A DNA stretch of 64,000 nucleotides from RUG11237 sp045126515 (GTDB taxonomy: Bacteria; Bacillota; Clostridia; Lachnospirales; Lachnospiraceae). The DNA lies in NCBI GenBank assembly GCA_045126515.1, contig JBGVOM010000216.1:1-64000 (forward strand), written 5' to 3'. Shown here in pieces: positions 54,226 through 62,910 of this stretch. Under the pieces are notes generated by a model. It was not told where the DNA came from. It saw only the letters and a program-made list of their open reading frames with translations, and did no database searches. The position numbers were made by a program, and so were the translations under genes. Numbering within the stretch: the stretch's first letter is position 1; every line of letters begins with the position of its first letter.

Positions 54226-55524
54226 TTCTATGCAAAACACAGTTCCACAGGGATTGTTGTCTTCAATCCATATTTTCCCCTTATGTGCAAGAATGATTTC
54301 TTTGGCAATGCAAAGTCCAAGGCCAAAATGCTCTTTTTCTGTGTGGGCATTATCAGAGCGGTAAAAACGTTCAAATACCAGCTTCTTTTCAGAATCAGCA
54401 ATGCCGGGACCAGTATCTGCCACGGAGAAACAATATTTTGCGGCGGATGTTAAACCTAAGGAGAGAGTTACGGTGCCACCCCGTGGTGTGTAGGAAAGAG
54501 CATTATCCATAAGGATAGATAACACTTGCACCATTCGCTCCATGTCACAATAACAGTCAGACAACAGTTCATCTGGCAGAGAAATTCTTAGGGAAATCTC
54601 TTTTCGTCTGGCAAGAGTTTCATACTTTTCATACACGTTTAATAGAATAAGATCTGGCTGACAGTTGCCTGGCTGCAAATGAAAATGTTTAGAATCCGAA
54701 TTGGCTAAAAGTAGCATATCGGAAATTAAATGTTGCATTCGTGCTCCTTCTTCTTCCATAATTTTGGAAAAATGTATCTGTTCTTCTTTGCAATCTGTTT
54801 TTTTCATTGCCTCTAAAGCAGATAAAATTACTGTTAGAGGAGTACGAAGTTCATGAGAGGCAGAAGCCACAAATTGTGTTTGCTTTTTACGGTTCTCCTC
54901 TAGTGGAAGTAACATTTTTCCGGTAAAGAACCAGGAGAAGAACGAGAGAAGAATGACGCCAAGAATGTCAGCACCTAGAATGAAAAGACGCAGTGTCCAA
55001 ATTTGATGTTTCTGGTGTGTCTGAGAGAGTAGTAATATAAAACTTAAGTCTCCGCCTGCTTTTGGAATAATTCCTGCAGACACATAGTAGCTTTCTTTAC
55101 GGTTAAGTTTAAAGGAAAATTCTTCGTGCACCGGAAAAAGGCTGGAGGTACTCTGAAAAATATTAAGCTGGAATACGCTTTCTGCATGTTCCATTATTTT
55201 TTCTAACAACAGAGTTTCTTGTTGCTTTTTTTGCGGTGAAGTGGACGAATGGAGCTGTCGGTATAATAATTCCTGTCCATTGTCATATAAATAAATTTGA
55301 AAATTACCGGTATCACGCATTTGGTTTAACCACTGGTGAGATATGGCTGTTTCTCCCTGTAAATGGAGAATTACGGTATTTACTTCCTTTAAAAAAGAAG
55401 CATAACTGTTCCTCTTCATATTGCTTTCAGCAAAGAAAAGGCAGGTACAGGAAAGAGCAATTAAAATAAAACCGGTGACAAAAATGCAGAATAAAGTCAT
55501 TTTCTTATGTAAGTTACGAAACAT
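54220..55524 (-). CDS. Sensor histidine kinase
   Basis: 434 residues. Two hydrophobic segments flank an extracytoplasmic domain. H box SHELRTPLTVIL, an N box near ILMDNALSYTPRGGTVTL and G boxes DTGPGIAD and FGLGLCIAKEII are intact. ATG 55524 is chosen because GGGAGGAAA lies upstream. Pairs with the response regulator just before it. Confidence 0.88.
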   Translation of the reverse strand: MFRNLHKKMTLFCIFVTGFILIALSCTCLFFAESNMKRNSYASFLKEVNTVILHLQGETAISHQWLNQMRDTGNFQIYLYDNGQELLYRQLHSSTSPQKKQQETLLLEKIMEHAESVFQLNIFQSTSSLFPVHEEFSFKLNRKESYYVSAGIIPKAGGDLSFILLLSQTHQKHQIWTLRLFILGADILGVILLSFFSWFFTGKMLLPLEENRKKQTQFVASASHELRTPLTVILSALEAMKKTDCKEEQIHFSKIMEEEGARMQHLISDMLLLANSDSKHFHLQPGNCQPDLILLNVYEKYETLARRKEISLRISLPDELLSDCYCDMERMVQVLSILMDNALSYTPRGGTVTLSLGLTSAAKYCFSVADTGPGIADSEKKLVFERFYRSDNAHTEKEHFGLGLCIAKEIILAHKGKIWIEDNNPCGTVFCIEL

Positions 55525-55544
55525 AAACTTTCCTCCCTGTGGAC

Positions 55545-56216
55545 TTAATCTTCTAACATGTATCCGATGCCACGAATGGTTTTTAGATTCAAACGGCTGC
55601 TTACATATTTTAAGCGTTTTCTTAAAAAGTGAATATAAGTATCTAAATTTCCTTCTTCCACTTCGGCATCGGTACCCCATACTCTGGAAAGAATTACCAT
55701 GCGTCGCAGGGAAGTTCCGGGATTTTGGAGAAATACTTCCAATAAACGTCCTTCTCGTCCGGAAAGCTGCAATGTATTTCCGGGACCTTTTAATTCTCTT
55801 AATCCTGTATCATAAGTCACATCGCCGAAAGTAAGCAGGTGGTCATCGCTGTAGCTTCCGTTCCTCCTGCCAATAGAGCGAATCCGTGCGGATAATTCCT
55901 CAAAAGAAAACGGCTTTACAATATAATCGTCTGCACCGGTGTCCAGTCCTTCAATGCGGTCATAAAGTTCCCCTAAGGCAGTGAGTATGATGACTGGTGT
56001 CATGATTCCATGTTCTCTGGCTTTTCGCAAGACCAGAAGTCCATTCATGGTAGGAAGCATACGGTCTAAGAGTACAAGGTCATGGGCATCCTGCAAAAAT
56101 AAATCCAGTCCGTCCCTGCCATCGTGGCAGACCTCAACGCTGTGATGCTCCTTTTCTAATTGAAAGGAAAGAGTGTCACAGAGATTTTTGTCATCTTCTA
56201 TAAGTAGGATTTTCAT
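55545..56216 (-). CDS. OmpR-family response regulator
   Basis: 223 residues. Receiver domain (KILLIEDDKNLCDTLSFQL, phospho-site DLVLLDRMLP, switch lysine VKPFSFEELSARI) and winged-helix DNA-binding domain (VILSRVWGTDAEVEEGNLDT). ATG 56216 follows CAGGAGG. It is divergent from the transporter operon and likely binds the repeats at 56301-56330. Confidence 0.9.
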   Translation of the reverse strand: MKILLIEDDKNLCDTLSFQLEKEHHSVEVCHDGRDGLDLFLQDAHDLVLLDRMLPTMNGLLVLRKAREHGIMTPVIILTALGELYDRIEGLDTGADDYIVKPFSFEELSARIRSIGRRNGSYSDDHLLTFGDVTYDTGLRELKGPGNTLQLSGREGRLLEVFLQNPGTSLRRMVILSRVWGTDAEVEEGNLDTYIHFLRKRLKYVSSRLNLKTIRGIGYMLED

Positions 56217-56300
56217 GTGAAACCTCCTGATTTTGTTTTTCTTGTTGTATAACATAGTATAGCATAGAATTCTTAAAACAATCTTTAAAATAACAAGAAA

Positions 56301-56330
56301 ATTAAAGCTGATTTTAAAGAAAGTTTAAAG
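56301..56330 (+). promoter_or_regulatory. Direct repeats, probable response-regulator site
   Basis: TTAAAG recurs at 56302, 56314 and 56325 (TTTAAAG in the last two), 11-12 bp apart. This is the spacing used by OmpR-family dimers. It lies between the regulator gene and the transporter operon. Confidence 0.5.
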
Positions 56331-56394
56331 AAAAATCTGTTAGACTAAATTACGTTGAAGCAAGGAAAAACGAAAAAAGGAAGGAAATGACATA

Positions 56395-58752
56395 ATGAAA
56401 AAATGCAGTAAATTTATATCAATGATATTGACGACTGCCTTAATGTTTGGGCTGGTGGCATGCGGAAATTCAGAAAATGGAGCTGATACGAAAAAGGATG
56501 TTGCTCAGAATACGGAAAACACAGAGGCAGTAAAAGGAAGATTTATAGAATCCCAGGTAACCCTTCCGGATGGTGTAAATGAAATCCGGGCAGCGGCAAA
56601 ATTGGCAGACGGAAGTTTGGAACTGGTGGGAAACATAGGTCAGACAGGTACAGATTGTTTGTTAACATCTACAGATGAAGGAGAAAACTGGCAGGTGAAA
56701 GAACTGGAATCTTTAAAGTATTCTTATATATCTAATGTGGCAATCAGAAATGACGGGACAGTGGCTTATGTGGGATATTTTGAAGAAGATGGTCAAAGTG
56801 AATCGTCTGATTTGAATAATAAGGAAAGCTTAAAACTGGTTTCTAAGAAAGGGGAAGTACAAGATATTGATTTTACACTTCCCCAAAACAAGGAATCTAT
56901 AGGAGAAGGTAACGTGGAATTCCAGATGGCTTCAGGTGAAGACGAGCAAATGACTGCCATAGATAACCTTGTATCTCAGACAGCCTTTGACGAAGAGGGA
57001 AACTTGATTTTACAGGATTTGTATTCTACATTTTATAAACTGGATACAGAGACCGGAGAATTAAGTGAAATATATGTGCCAAAAGAAGAAATGATTTCTT
57101 ATTTCGGAATGGCGGGAAGCAGAGTGTATGCGGTATCGGATAATGGAATGAAAATTTTTTCCGGTGACGATGGAAGTGAGGCGGCTACAGACTCCGTTTT
57201 AGATGAAGTGGCAAAGAAATATGTGGAAGGTTCATCCACACCGGGATATCTGCCTATGATTATGACAAAAGGAATGGAAGAAAATAGTCTTGTATATGCT
57301 AATCATCAGGGGGTATTTTATCATCTGGAAAATGGAAGTGTTAGTGAGCAGTTAATCAACGGGGAACTTTGCTCTTTGAGTGATACCAGTTTAGCACTGG
57401 CAGGAATTGTAATGATAAATGAGAAAAGTTACTTGATTTCAGCTATGGATTCTATGGGAAATCCGAAAGTTTTAAAATATGTATATGATGAAAAGGCTTC
57501 TTCTGTTCCGGAAAAACAGTTGAAAGTATATGCCTTAGAGGATTCTAATCTTTTACGTCAGGCAGTAGCTAATTTTCAGACAACGCATCAGGATACTTTT
57601 GTAAAAGTGGAAATCGGAATCAGCGAAGAAAATGGAGTTACAGCAGAAGATGCACTTCGCACCTTAAATACAGATATTCTAGCAGGAAAAGGACCGGATA
57701 TTCTTATTTTAGATGGTATGCCAGTGGAGAGTTATATAGAGAAAGGGATTTTGGCAGATATCAAGGGATTGATAGATGAAATAGATATTTCTGACGGAAT
57801 GTTTTCTAACATTAAGAAGTGTTACGAAAGGGATGGAAGTATTTACTGTATGCCTTGCCGTTTTAAAATTCCGGTAATTTCGGGAAGTAAAGAGGCAGTA
57901 GAAACAGGCAGTGCAGAAGAATTGTTAAATTATGGAAAAGGTTTGAAAGAAGAAGGAAAAGCAGTATTTTCAGTTGGTGGAACCAACGGTATCCTGGGAG
58001 AACTCTTTCAGGTGGAATCTGCAGAATGGATTGGAAATGAAGGAGTGATAGAGCAAAGTAAGCTGGAAAGCTATCTAAAGACAGCAAAAGAAATGTATGA
58101 TTTAGACAGCGACATTCAGAACAGACAGAGCGAGGGAAGGTATGCATATACTGGGTTTAACGGCTATAATCTGGGAAGCATTTCTTCCATGGAAAGATTG
58201 ATAAAAGAATGTCAGATTTCATATGGAACACTGTCAAATTTATACGAGCTAAAAGACTTGCTTTCCATTGAAAAGCAGCTAGGGGGAACTTATGACATAT
58301 TCCGTAAACAGGAAATAAAAGGTTTTGTTCCATATCTGATGGCGGGTATTGTCAGTGGAAAAGAAGAGGAGAAGGATGTACAGGAGTTTATTAAGGTCTT
58401 GTTTAGTAAAGAATGTGGTTTGCAGTCAGAATCAGGATTTCCGGTAAATAAGGCTGCTTATCAAGAGTTATGTGAGAAGGAAATAGAATCAGGAGAAAAC
58501 AAAGAGAATACATCTGTGGCTATGTGTACCGAAGATGGCACGATGATATCCTATGAGCATACACCACTTACTAAGGAAGAAATTAATGGACTGACGGAAA
58601 AAATAGAAAGCATGGAAAAACCAATCATTACAGACAGAATTATTCAAGAGTTGGTAATGGAGGAAGGAAGTAAATATCTGACAGGCGACCAGTCTTTCGA
58701 AGATACAAGTGCCGCGATTATGCAGAAAGTAAAATTATATCTTTCAGAATAA
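56395..58752 (+). CDS. Extracellular solute-binding lipoprotein with N-terminal propeller-like domain
   Basis: 785 residues. Lipoprotein signal with lipobox LVAC (MFGLVACGNSENG). Residues about 45-365 contain BNR/sialidase-like strands (LLTSTDEGENWQVKELE). Residues about 370-780 form a type 1 solute-binding domain (ADILKGL-like ILAGKGPDILILDG, VPYLMAGIVSG). The extra N-terminal domain makes it about twice the usual length. First gene of a transporter operon under the divergent two-component system. Confidence 0.78.
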   Translation: MKKCSKFISMILTTALMFGLVACGNSENGADTKKDVAQNTENTEAVKGRFIESQVTLPDGVNEIRAAAKLADGSLELVGNIGQTGTDCLLTSTDEGENWQVKELESLKYSYISNVAIRNDGTVAYVGYFEEDGQSESSDLNNKESLKLVSKKGEVQDIDFTLPQNKESIGEGNVEFQMASGEDEQMTAIDNLVSQTAFDEEGNLILQDLYSTFYKLDTETGELSEIYVPKEEMISYFGMAGSRVYAVSDNGMKIFSGDDGSEAATDSVLDEVAKKYVEGSSTPGYLPMIMTKGMEENSLVYANHQGVFYHLENGSVSEQLINGELCSLSDTSLALAGIVMINEKSYLISAMDSMGNPKVLKYVYDEKASSVPEKQLKVYALEDSNLLRQAVANFQTTHQDTFVKVEIGISEENGVTAEDALRTLNTDILAGKGPDILILDGMPVESYIEKGILADIKGLIDEIDISDGMFSNIKKCYERDGSIYCMPCRFKIPVISGSKEAVETGSAEELLNYGKGLKEEGKAVFSVGGTNGILGELFQVESAEWIGNEGVIEQSKLESYLKTAKEMYDLDSDIQNRQSEGRYAYTGFNGYNLGSISSMERLIKECQISYGTLSNLYELKDLLSIEKQLGGTYDIFRKQEIKGFVPYLMAGIVSGKEEEKDVQEFIKVLFSKECGLQSESGFPVNKAAYQELCEKEIESGENKENTSVAMCTEDGTMISYEHTPLTKEEINGLTEKIESMEKPIITDRIIQELVMEEGSKYLTGDQSFEDTSAAIMQKVKLYLSE

Positions 58753-58761
58753 GGTAAGGTT

Positions 58762-59592
58762 ATGAAATCAAAAAAGGGAATTTTGTTTGTAATACCGGGA
58801 TTAGCAGGAGTTATCCTATTTTATCTTCTGCCTTTCCTGGATGTGGCAGTACGCTCCTTTCGGCGAATAAATGGAGAATTCTGTGGTTTTGATAATTATC
58901 GGCAGGTAATCGAAAATAAAGCCTTCGGACTGGCGGTAGGAAATACGGTTCATTTTGTACTGGTTTGTCTGCCATTGCTTTTAGGATTGTCCTTGGTGGT
59001 AGCTGCAATGCTGCAAAGAGGGGGAAATGGAGCAAAGTTTTGTAAAAGCGGTTATCTCATACCTCTTGCAGTTCCTGCCGCCGGGATTGTGCTGCTGTGG
59101 AAATTAGTCTTTGACAGTCATGGCATGTTAAATCATTTATTGAGTTTATTAGGAAAAAATACGGTGGACTTTATGAACACCAACGCTGCTTTTTATGTAC
59201 TGGTGTTTAGTTATATTTGGAAAAATCTTGGCTATACAGTGGTGCTGTGGAGTGCAGGGCTTTCCGCCATTCCGGAAAGTATTTATGAGGCAGCAGCGGT
59301 GGATGGTGCTGGAAAGTTCCGAACTTTTGTAAGAATTACACTGCCCAATTTAAAGCAAAGTGCATTTACTATTGTAGTAATTTCTTTTTTAAACTCTTTT
59401 AAGGTGTTTCGGGAGGCATATCTGGTGGCGGGAAGTTATCCCCAGGAAAGCATTTACATGTTACAGCATTTGTTTAATAACTGGTTTCGGGAGTTGTCCA
59501 CAGATAAAATGGCAGCGGCGGCGGTGTTTCTATTTCTTGTAATTTTGTTGTTTGTGTGCATATTGCAGCACAGTTGGGAGGAAGAACGTTGA
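58762..59592 (+). CDS. Sugar-type ABC permease, MalF-like
   Basis: 276 residues with six hydrophobic segments. EAAAVDGAGKFRTFVRITLPNLK is the EAA loop that contacts the ATPase. The operon has no ATPase gene, so a shared one encoded elsewhere is likely. The stop overlaps the next start (TTGA). Confidence 0.85.
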   Translation: MKSKKGILFVIPGLAGVILFYLLPFLDVAVRSFRRINGEFCGFDNYRQVIENKAFGLAVGNTVHFVLVCLPLLLGLSLVVAAMLQRGGNGAKFCKSGYLIPLAVPAAGIVLLWKLVFDSHGMLNHLLSLLGKNTVDFMNTNAAFYVLVFSYIWKNLGYTVVLWSAGLSAIPESIYEAAAVDGAGKFRTFVRITLPNLKQSAFTIVVISFLNSFKVFREAYLVAGSYPQESIYMLQHLFNNWFRELSTDKMAAAAVFLFLVILLFVCILQHSWEEER

Positions 59593-60443
59593 AATCTGTT
59601 GCATATATGAGAAAAATTATCAAAATAATTTTGTTGGGGATTTGTGTTGGGATAACTGTCAGTCCGTTGTTATTTCTATTATCAGGTTCTTTTATGGGTC
59701 AGTTAGAACTATCGGAATTGATTGCCCCGGTCACAAAAGGGACAGAGGGTATGGCGGGCTGGCGGTTGATTCCCAAATATCCTACACTACAGAATATTAT
59801 AGAACTTTTGATGGATTCACCGGAATTTTACCAGATGTTTTGGAATTCTGTAAAAATAACCGTAATTATTCTGGCAGGGCAGCTTGTCTTTGGCATGCCT
59901 TCTGCCTGGGGACTGGCAAGATACGAATTTTTAGGGAAGAAACAGATTTATTTTCTGTATATTATTTTGATGATGCTTCCCTTTCAGGTGACCATGCTTT
60001 CTGAATATCTGGTGCTTGACAAATTTCATCTGCTGAATACTCACGCTTCCGTTTACCTGCCTGGAATTTTTTCAACATTTTCTGTGTTTTTAATGTATCG
60101 TTTTTTTGCAAGCATTCCGGAGGAAGTATTAGAAGCGGCAAGGATAGATGGTGCCGGTGAGTGGCAGGTGTTTTGTTATGTGGGAATACCTTTAGGGCAT
60201 GCAGGAATTATAAGTGCCATAGTGCTGCAGTTTTTAGAATGTTGGAATCAGATAGAACGTCCTATAACCTTTTTAAAAACAAAAGGATTGTGGCCATTGG
60301 CATTATATTTGCCGGAGATTAGCATGGAAAAGGCAGGATTTGCTATGTGTGCAGCACTAGTGTCATTGCTGCCGGCATTGTTTGTGTTTCTTTATGGTCA
60401 GGACTATTTAGAGCAGGGAATAACGGCAACGGTGCAAAAGTAA
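59589..60443 (+). CDS. Sugar-type ABC permease, MalG-like
   Basis: 284 residues with six hydrophobic segments and the EAA loop LEAARIDGAGEWQVFCYVGI. TTG 59589 is chosen because GGGAGGAAG lies 7 nt upstream and the codon overlaps the previous stop. Forms a heterodimer with the MalF-like protein. Confidence 0.85.
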   Translation: MKSVAYMRKIIKIILLGICVGITVSPLLFLLSGSFMGQLELSELIAPVTKGTEGMAGWRLIPKYPTLQNIIELLMDSPEFYQMFWNSVKITVIILAGQLVFGMPSAWGLARYEFLGKKQIYFLYIILMMLPFQVTMLSEYLVLDKFHLLNTHASVYLPGIFSTFSVFLMYRFFASIPEEVLEAARIDGAGEWQVFCYVGIPLGHAGIISAIVLQFLECWNQIERPITFLKTKGLWPLALYLPEISMEKAGFAMCAALVSLLPALFVFLYGQDYLEQGITATVQK

Positions 60444-60489
60444 CAGTTGTTTTTTTAGGTCCGGTAATAAAAAAGGAAAGAGATGACTT

Positions 60490-61929
60490 ATGAAAAAAAT
60501 TGCATTAAAAGGTTTAAGCGTGATTCTCATTATTATGTTTCTCTGTACAGTTATATCCAGAGCGGCAGATTCTCTTACTGTGGCGAAGGTTACTGTGGAA
60601 ACGGCAAGTGCAAAAAAGATTGAGCATATGGTAGAAGCAGAAGGAACAGTGGAAAAGAATCAGGAACTTGCGGTAGTGACGGAGGAAAATCTGCTGGTAA
60701 AAGCAGTGTATGTCAGTGAAGGTGAGAAGGTAGAAGAAAATGAAGTGTTAGCCCAGGTGGATTTATCCCAGTTAGAGGAAGTAATGCAGGGAATCCGAAA
60801 TGAAATCAAAACTTTACAGCTGCAAAACACTCAGGCAAAGAAAACAGTGGATAATGCACAAAAGAGTAAAGAGATAACACAAAAAAGGGCAAGTGAGGAT
60901 TACAACAAGGCAGTGCAGGAAAATACGGCTGCTGTGCAAAAAGCACAAAAAGAATTGCAGGAGGCAAAGGAAGCCCTGAGCACCTACGAAGAATCACAAA
61001 AAAATACAATTGATAAAAGTCTTGGTGCGGAGAAAAGTGCGGAGGACTTGCAAAAGAATGCGGAGCTATCAAAAGATACACAGGAAGCCGCTTCTGACGG
61101 TACAGATTCTCAGAACTCAGAAAATCAGCAAACCCAGCTGCAAAGTCTGCAGGCAGAGGTAAAGCGTGCGCAGGAGACATACAGTACAGCTGTAGCAGCT
61201 TATCAACAGGCAGTTGGGGAATCAGAAAGACAGATGGAGGATGCAGATAACACTTTCGTTTCCGAAGATGCATCTGTTGAAATTAACGAGATTACAATAG
61301 AAGAAAAGCAGAAAAAACTGGAGAAACTGCAAAAAGTAAAACAGGCAGAAGGAAATATTCTGTCACCTGTTTCCGGAGTGGTTATCCAGAGTTTTCTTTC
61401 CGTTGGACAGAAAACCAGCGATACGGCAGCGTTTACTCTGGCAGACATTAGTTCCGGTATGCGGTTTGTGGCAGAAATCAATAAGGAAGATAAAAAATAT
61501 GTGCAGGCAGGGGATGCGGTTACTTTGAAAGTAACAGGAGGTACTGTGTCTGACTTAAAAGTTGAAACTATAGAAAAGAAGGAGGGCAGCGAAAACTTTG
61601 TTGCAACAGTGCTTTTGCCGCCGGATAAGTTATCTATTGGTGACAGTGCAACGATGAGTATTGTGAAGCAATCAGAGTTATATGGGACAGCGGTGCCGTA
61701 CAGTGCAGTCCATAGTAAAGACGATAAGGATTATGTGTATGTGGCAGAACAGGAAGAAACTATATTAGGAAAAGAATATGTTGTAAGAGCCGTTGAGGTG
61801 GAGATTATGGATAAAAATGACAAATATGCTGCATTGTCGGAACAGGCAGTTGATATGGAAGCAAATATTATTACAGAGTCGGATCGTTACATTGAGGCAG
61901 GCAGCCGGGTGCGCCTGCAAAATCCGTGA
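60490..61929 (+). CDS. HlyD/RND-type membrane fusion (adaptor) protein
   Basis: 479 residues. One N-terminal membrane segment (LSVILIIMFLCTVIS), a biotinyl-lipoyl-like half domain (NLLVKAVYVSEGEKVEENEV), a long Gln/Glu-rich coiled coil (about 95-290), the second lipoyl half (NILSPVSGVVIQSFLSVGQ) and a beta-barrel domain. Such adaptors work with MacB-type ABC proteins. The stop overlaps the next gene. Confidence 0.82.
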   Translation: MKKIALKGLSVILIIMFLCTVISRAADSLTVAKVTVETASAKKIEHMVEAEGTVEKNQELAVVTEENLLVKAVYVSEGEKVEENEVLAQVDLSQLEEVMQGIRNEIKTLQLQNTQAKKTVDNAQKSKEITQKRASEDYNKAVQENTAAVQKAQKELQEAKEALSTYEESQKNTIDKSLGAEKSAEDLQKNAELSKDTQEAASDGTDSQNSENQQTQLQSLQAEVKRAQETYSTAVAAYQQAVGESERQMEDADNTFVSEDASVEINEITIEEKQKKLEKLQKVKQAEGNILSPVSGVVIQSFLSVGQKTSDTAAFTLADISSGMRFVAEINKEDKKYVQAGDAVTLKVTGGTVSDLKVETIEKKEGSENFVATVLLPPDKLSIGDSATMSIVKQSELYGTAVPYSAVHSKDDKDYVYVAEQEETILGKEYVVRAVEVEIMDKNDKYAALSEQAVDMEANIITESDRYIEAGSRVRLQNP

Positions 61930-62798
61930 GTAAATACATCAGATACATCGGTGGCGTGGTGTGTCTGCTATGTATTTTATGTCTGGTAATTGTTGGAATG
62001 GCTCTCTGGCAGGGAAGCAGTTTTTACGAAAATAACATTACCATGATAAATTTGAATGGAGTGTATGAAGACACGATATGCAATGGTATGGATAAGAAGC
62101 AGGAATTACTGGAGCAGGAAAAACGTATGAGTTATACTTTCTGGGGTGAAAAAAGAGGTATTTCAATCAGTAACAGAGAAAATTTGCGACAGGCAAATGT
62201 GAATGTTTTAACAATTAGAGGCTCCTCAGAGTATCTGATTCCCTGGGGAAAGATATTACAGAAGGATGATAGAAAGGGATGTCTGATAGGTAGAAAAACA
62301 GCGGAACAGCTTTTCGGAACTCATCATGCAGAAAATTTGTATATACAATATGAAAATGAGATATTTCAGGTGCGAGGAATTGTCAATGAACCGGAAGATA
62401 TTTTAGTGATTCAAAAGCAAAGGAACACAGATGCAGTCTTAAATCGTATCACCATCAAAAAGCAGTCCGGAAGAACGGTGCTGGAAACTGTGCAGGATTT
62501 TAAAACAAGATATGGTGTGGAGGGAGAAGTCTTACGGTTTGATTTCTACCGGGGATTTTCCTGGATTCTGGAAATGATTCCTGGAAAATGGTCAGACTTC
62601 TCAAGTTGGAAGCAGAATATTACATCTACGAAAAATAAGTGGGAATTAGTAGAAAGCGTAGAGAAAAGCAGTTTAGAAGTGATGGTGTTGAAGCAGAGTA
62701 AAAGGGCGGTAGGTTGTTTTGGTGTGGCTTGTGTTTTGGTGATAGCATTATTACTACTTATCAGCGTAAAAGCCTATCTGATGAATTTTCTCAATTAG
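61926..62798 (+). CDS. MacB-like periplasmic-core membrane protein
   Basis: 290 residues, GTG start overlapping the adaptor stop. Membrane segments at about 9-29 and 265-285 enclose an external domain (VLTIRGSSEYLIPWGKIL, FQVRGIVNEPEDILVI) that resembles the MacB periplasmic core. It has only two membrane segments and so lacks a complete FtsX-type permease domain. Function unclear. Confidence 0.6.
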   Translation: MSKYIRYIGGVVCLLCILCLVIVGMALWQGSSFYENNITMINLNGVYEDTICNGMDKKQELLEQEKRMSYTFWGEKRGISISNRENLRQANVNVLTIRGSSEYLIPWGKILQKDDRKGCLIGRKTAEQLFGTHHAENLYIQYENEIFQVRGIVNEPEDILVIQKQRNTDAVLNRITIKKQSGRTVLETVQDFKTRYGVEGEVLRFDFYRGFSWILEMIPGKWSDFSSWKQNITSTKNKWELVESVEKSSLEVMVLKQSKRAVGCFGVACVLVIALLLLISVKAYLMNFLN

Positions 62799-62803
62799 AA
62801 AAA

Positions 62804-62853
62804 TTGACAATTTTTTCCTAGAATGCTACACTACCTAAAGGTAGTCGCGACTA
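62804..62853 (+). promoter_or_regulatory. Promoter overlapped by two palindromes
   Basis: TTGACA (62804-62809), 17 bp, TACACT (62827-62832). ACTACCTAAAGGTAGT (62830-62845) overlaps the -10, and the 12-bp perfect palindrome TAGTCGCGACTA follows at 62842-62853. The layout suggests a repressor operator at the start of transcription. Confidence 0.65.
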
Positions 62854-62910
62854 ACTAATGGAAGAAAGAACAAACATTTTTGATAACTAGAAAGGATAAG
62901 ATTGCCAATT

